From: Marinobacter confluentis
GTDB lineage: Bacteria; Pseudomonadota; Gammaproteobacteria; Pseudomonadales; Oleiphilaceae
Assembly: GCF_004785685.1 (NCBI RefSeq)
Contig: NZ_SRPF01000001.1
Location: 124,001-188,000, forward strand
Direction: 5' to 3'
DNA: 64,000 nucleotides
In this document: in pieces, positions 63,832-64,000 of the stretch
How positions within the stretch are numbered: position 1 is the first letter of the stretch
Layout of the letters: every line of letters starts with the position of its first letter
Position numbers and translations under genes: made by a program
The notes under the pieces: generated by a model
What the model was told of the DNA's origin: nothing
Seen by the model: only the letters and a program-made list of their open reading frames with translations
The model's database searches: none

Positions 63832-64000
63832 ATGCGCACCCTCATCTTTGCTGCGCTGAACCGCAGCCGGACCACCTTTCTGACTCTGCTGTTCCTGATG
63901 GTCGGCGGTATTGCGGCGTTCCAGGCCATTCCCAAGGAAGCAAACCCGGACATCACCATCCCGATGATCTACGTGTCCATGACCCTGGACGGCATCAGCC
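63832..64000 (+). CDS. RND efflux pump permease, N-terminal part (cut by window edge)
   Basis: Only 56 residues are visible. They show the first transmembrane helix of an AcrB-type pump (FLTLLFLMVGGIAAFQ) followed by IPKEANPDITIPMIYVSMTLDGIS, the family's usual start of the periplasmic domain. It is translationally close to the adaptor gene. The rest lies beyond the right edge. Confidence 0.92.
   Translation, partial: MRTLIFAALNRSRTTFLTLLFLMVGGIAAFQAIPKEANPDITIPMIYVSMTLDGIS

Overview
The window looks like chromosomal DNA of a marine Gammaproteobacterium, most likely Marinobacter or a close relative. This is inferred from GC-rich coding sequence, the gene families present, a CynF-CynABDS cyanate operon and the kind of intergenic palindromes seen. 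No database was searched. I see no tRNA, rRNA, insertion sequence, CRISPR array or prophage.

Layout. 1-4.5 kb: a catabolic block (acyl-CoA dehydrogenase cut by the left edge, SDR, phosphotransferase, histidine phosphatase, SDR) like the kinase plus acyl-CoA dehydrogenase sets used for 4-hydroxy acids. 4.6-8.9 kb: envelope lipoproteins (OmpA-type, DUF4398, DUF6279, fasciclin, a small unknown). 8.9-15.8 kb: PBP4 (dacB), a tandem glutaredoxin-like GST, a Tat-exported aldo/keto reductase, a membrane protein, DkgB, a GFA protein and a PQQ sugar dehydrogenase. 15.9-24.7 kb: iron uptake, with a TonB receptor, FhuF, FhuB, FhuD, FhuC and an ABC exporter-type protein; three Fur-like boxes precede these units. 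24.7-28 kb: an OB-fold periplasmic protein, YaiI, a secreted histidine phosphatase and a GT90 glycosyltransferase. 28-31.9 kb: a 2-oxo acid dehydrogenase operon (E1a-E1b-E2) with a PCu(A)C copper chaperone behind it. 32-39.5 kb: a secreted 5'-nucleotidase, an unrecognised 663-aa protein with a cysteine-hydrolase-like C-terminal half, KatG, and a PEP-CTERM fibro-slime protein behind a sigma-54 promoter. 39.5-47.2 kb: housekeeping and small genes, including a ketopantoate reductase-like protein, cold-shock protein, CPBP protease, a DUF3360-like permease, ArfB, a methyltransferase and a PLD protein. 47.4-50.2 kb: a Ser/Thr kinase, PP2C phosphatase and FHA protein. 50.2-54.5 kb: a glutamine amidotransferase, YeeN, an SRPBCC protein, an MDR oxidoreductase and a proline racemase-family enzyme. 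54.5-60.5 kb: the cyanate operon with its divergent sigma-54 activator. 60.5-62.7 kb: ilvG-ilvM with a complete attenuator. 62.7-64 kb: an RND efflux adaptor and the start of its pump, cut by the right edge.

The most unusual structure is a family of four intergenic palindromes (about 821-916, 1829-1928, 11528-11636, 26184-26293). Each has long near-perfect arms around a shared core of about 54 nt. Arm sequence differs between copies while base pairing is kept in three of the four. Other strong regulatory signals are three ACGAAA-type palindromes upstream of a sigma-54 promoter for the cyanate genes, a sigma-54 promoter at the PEP-CTERM gene, and the branched-chain amino acid leader peptide with mutually exclusive hairpins before ilvG.
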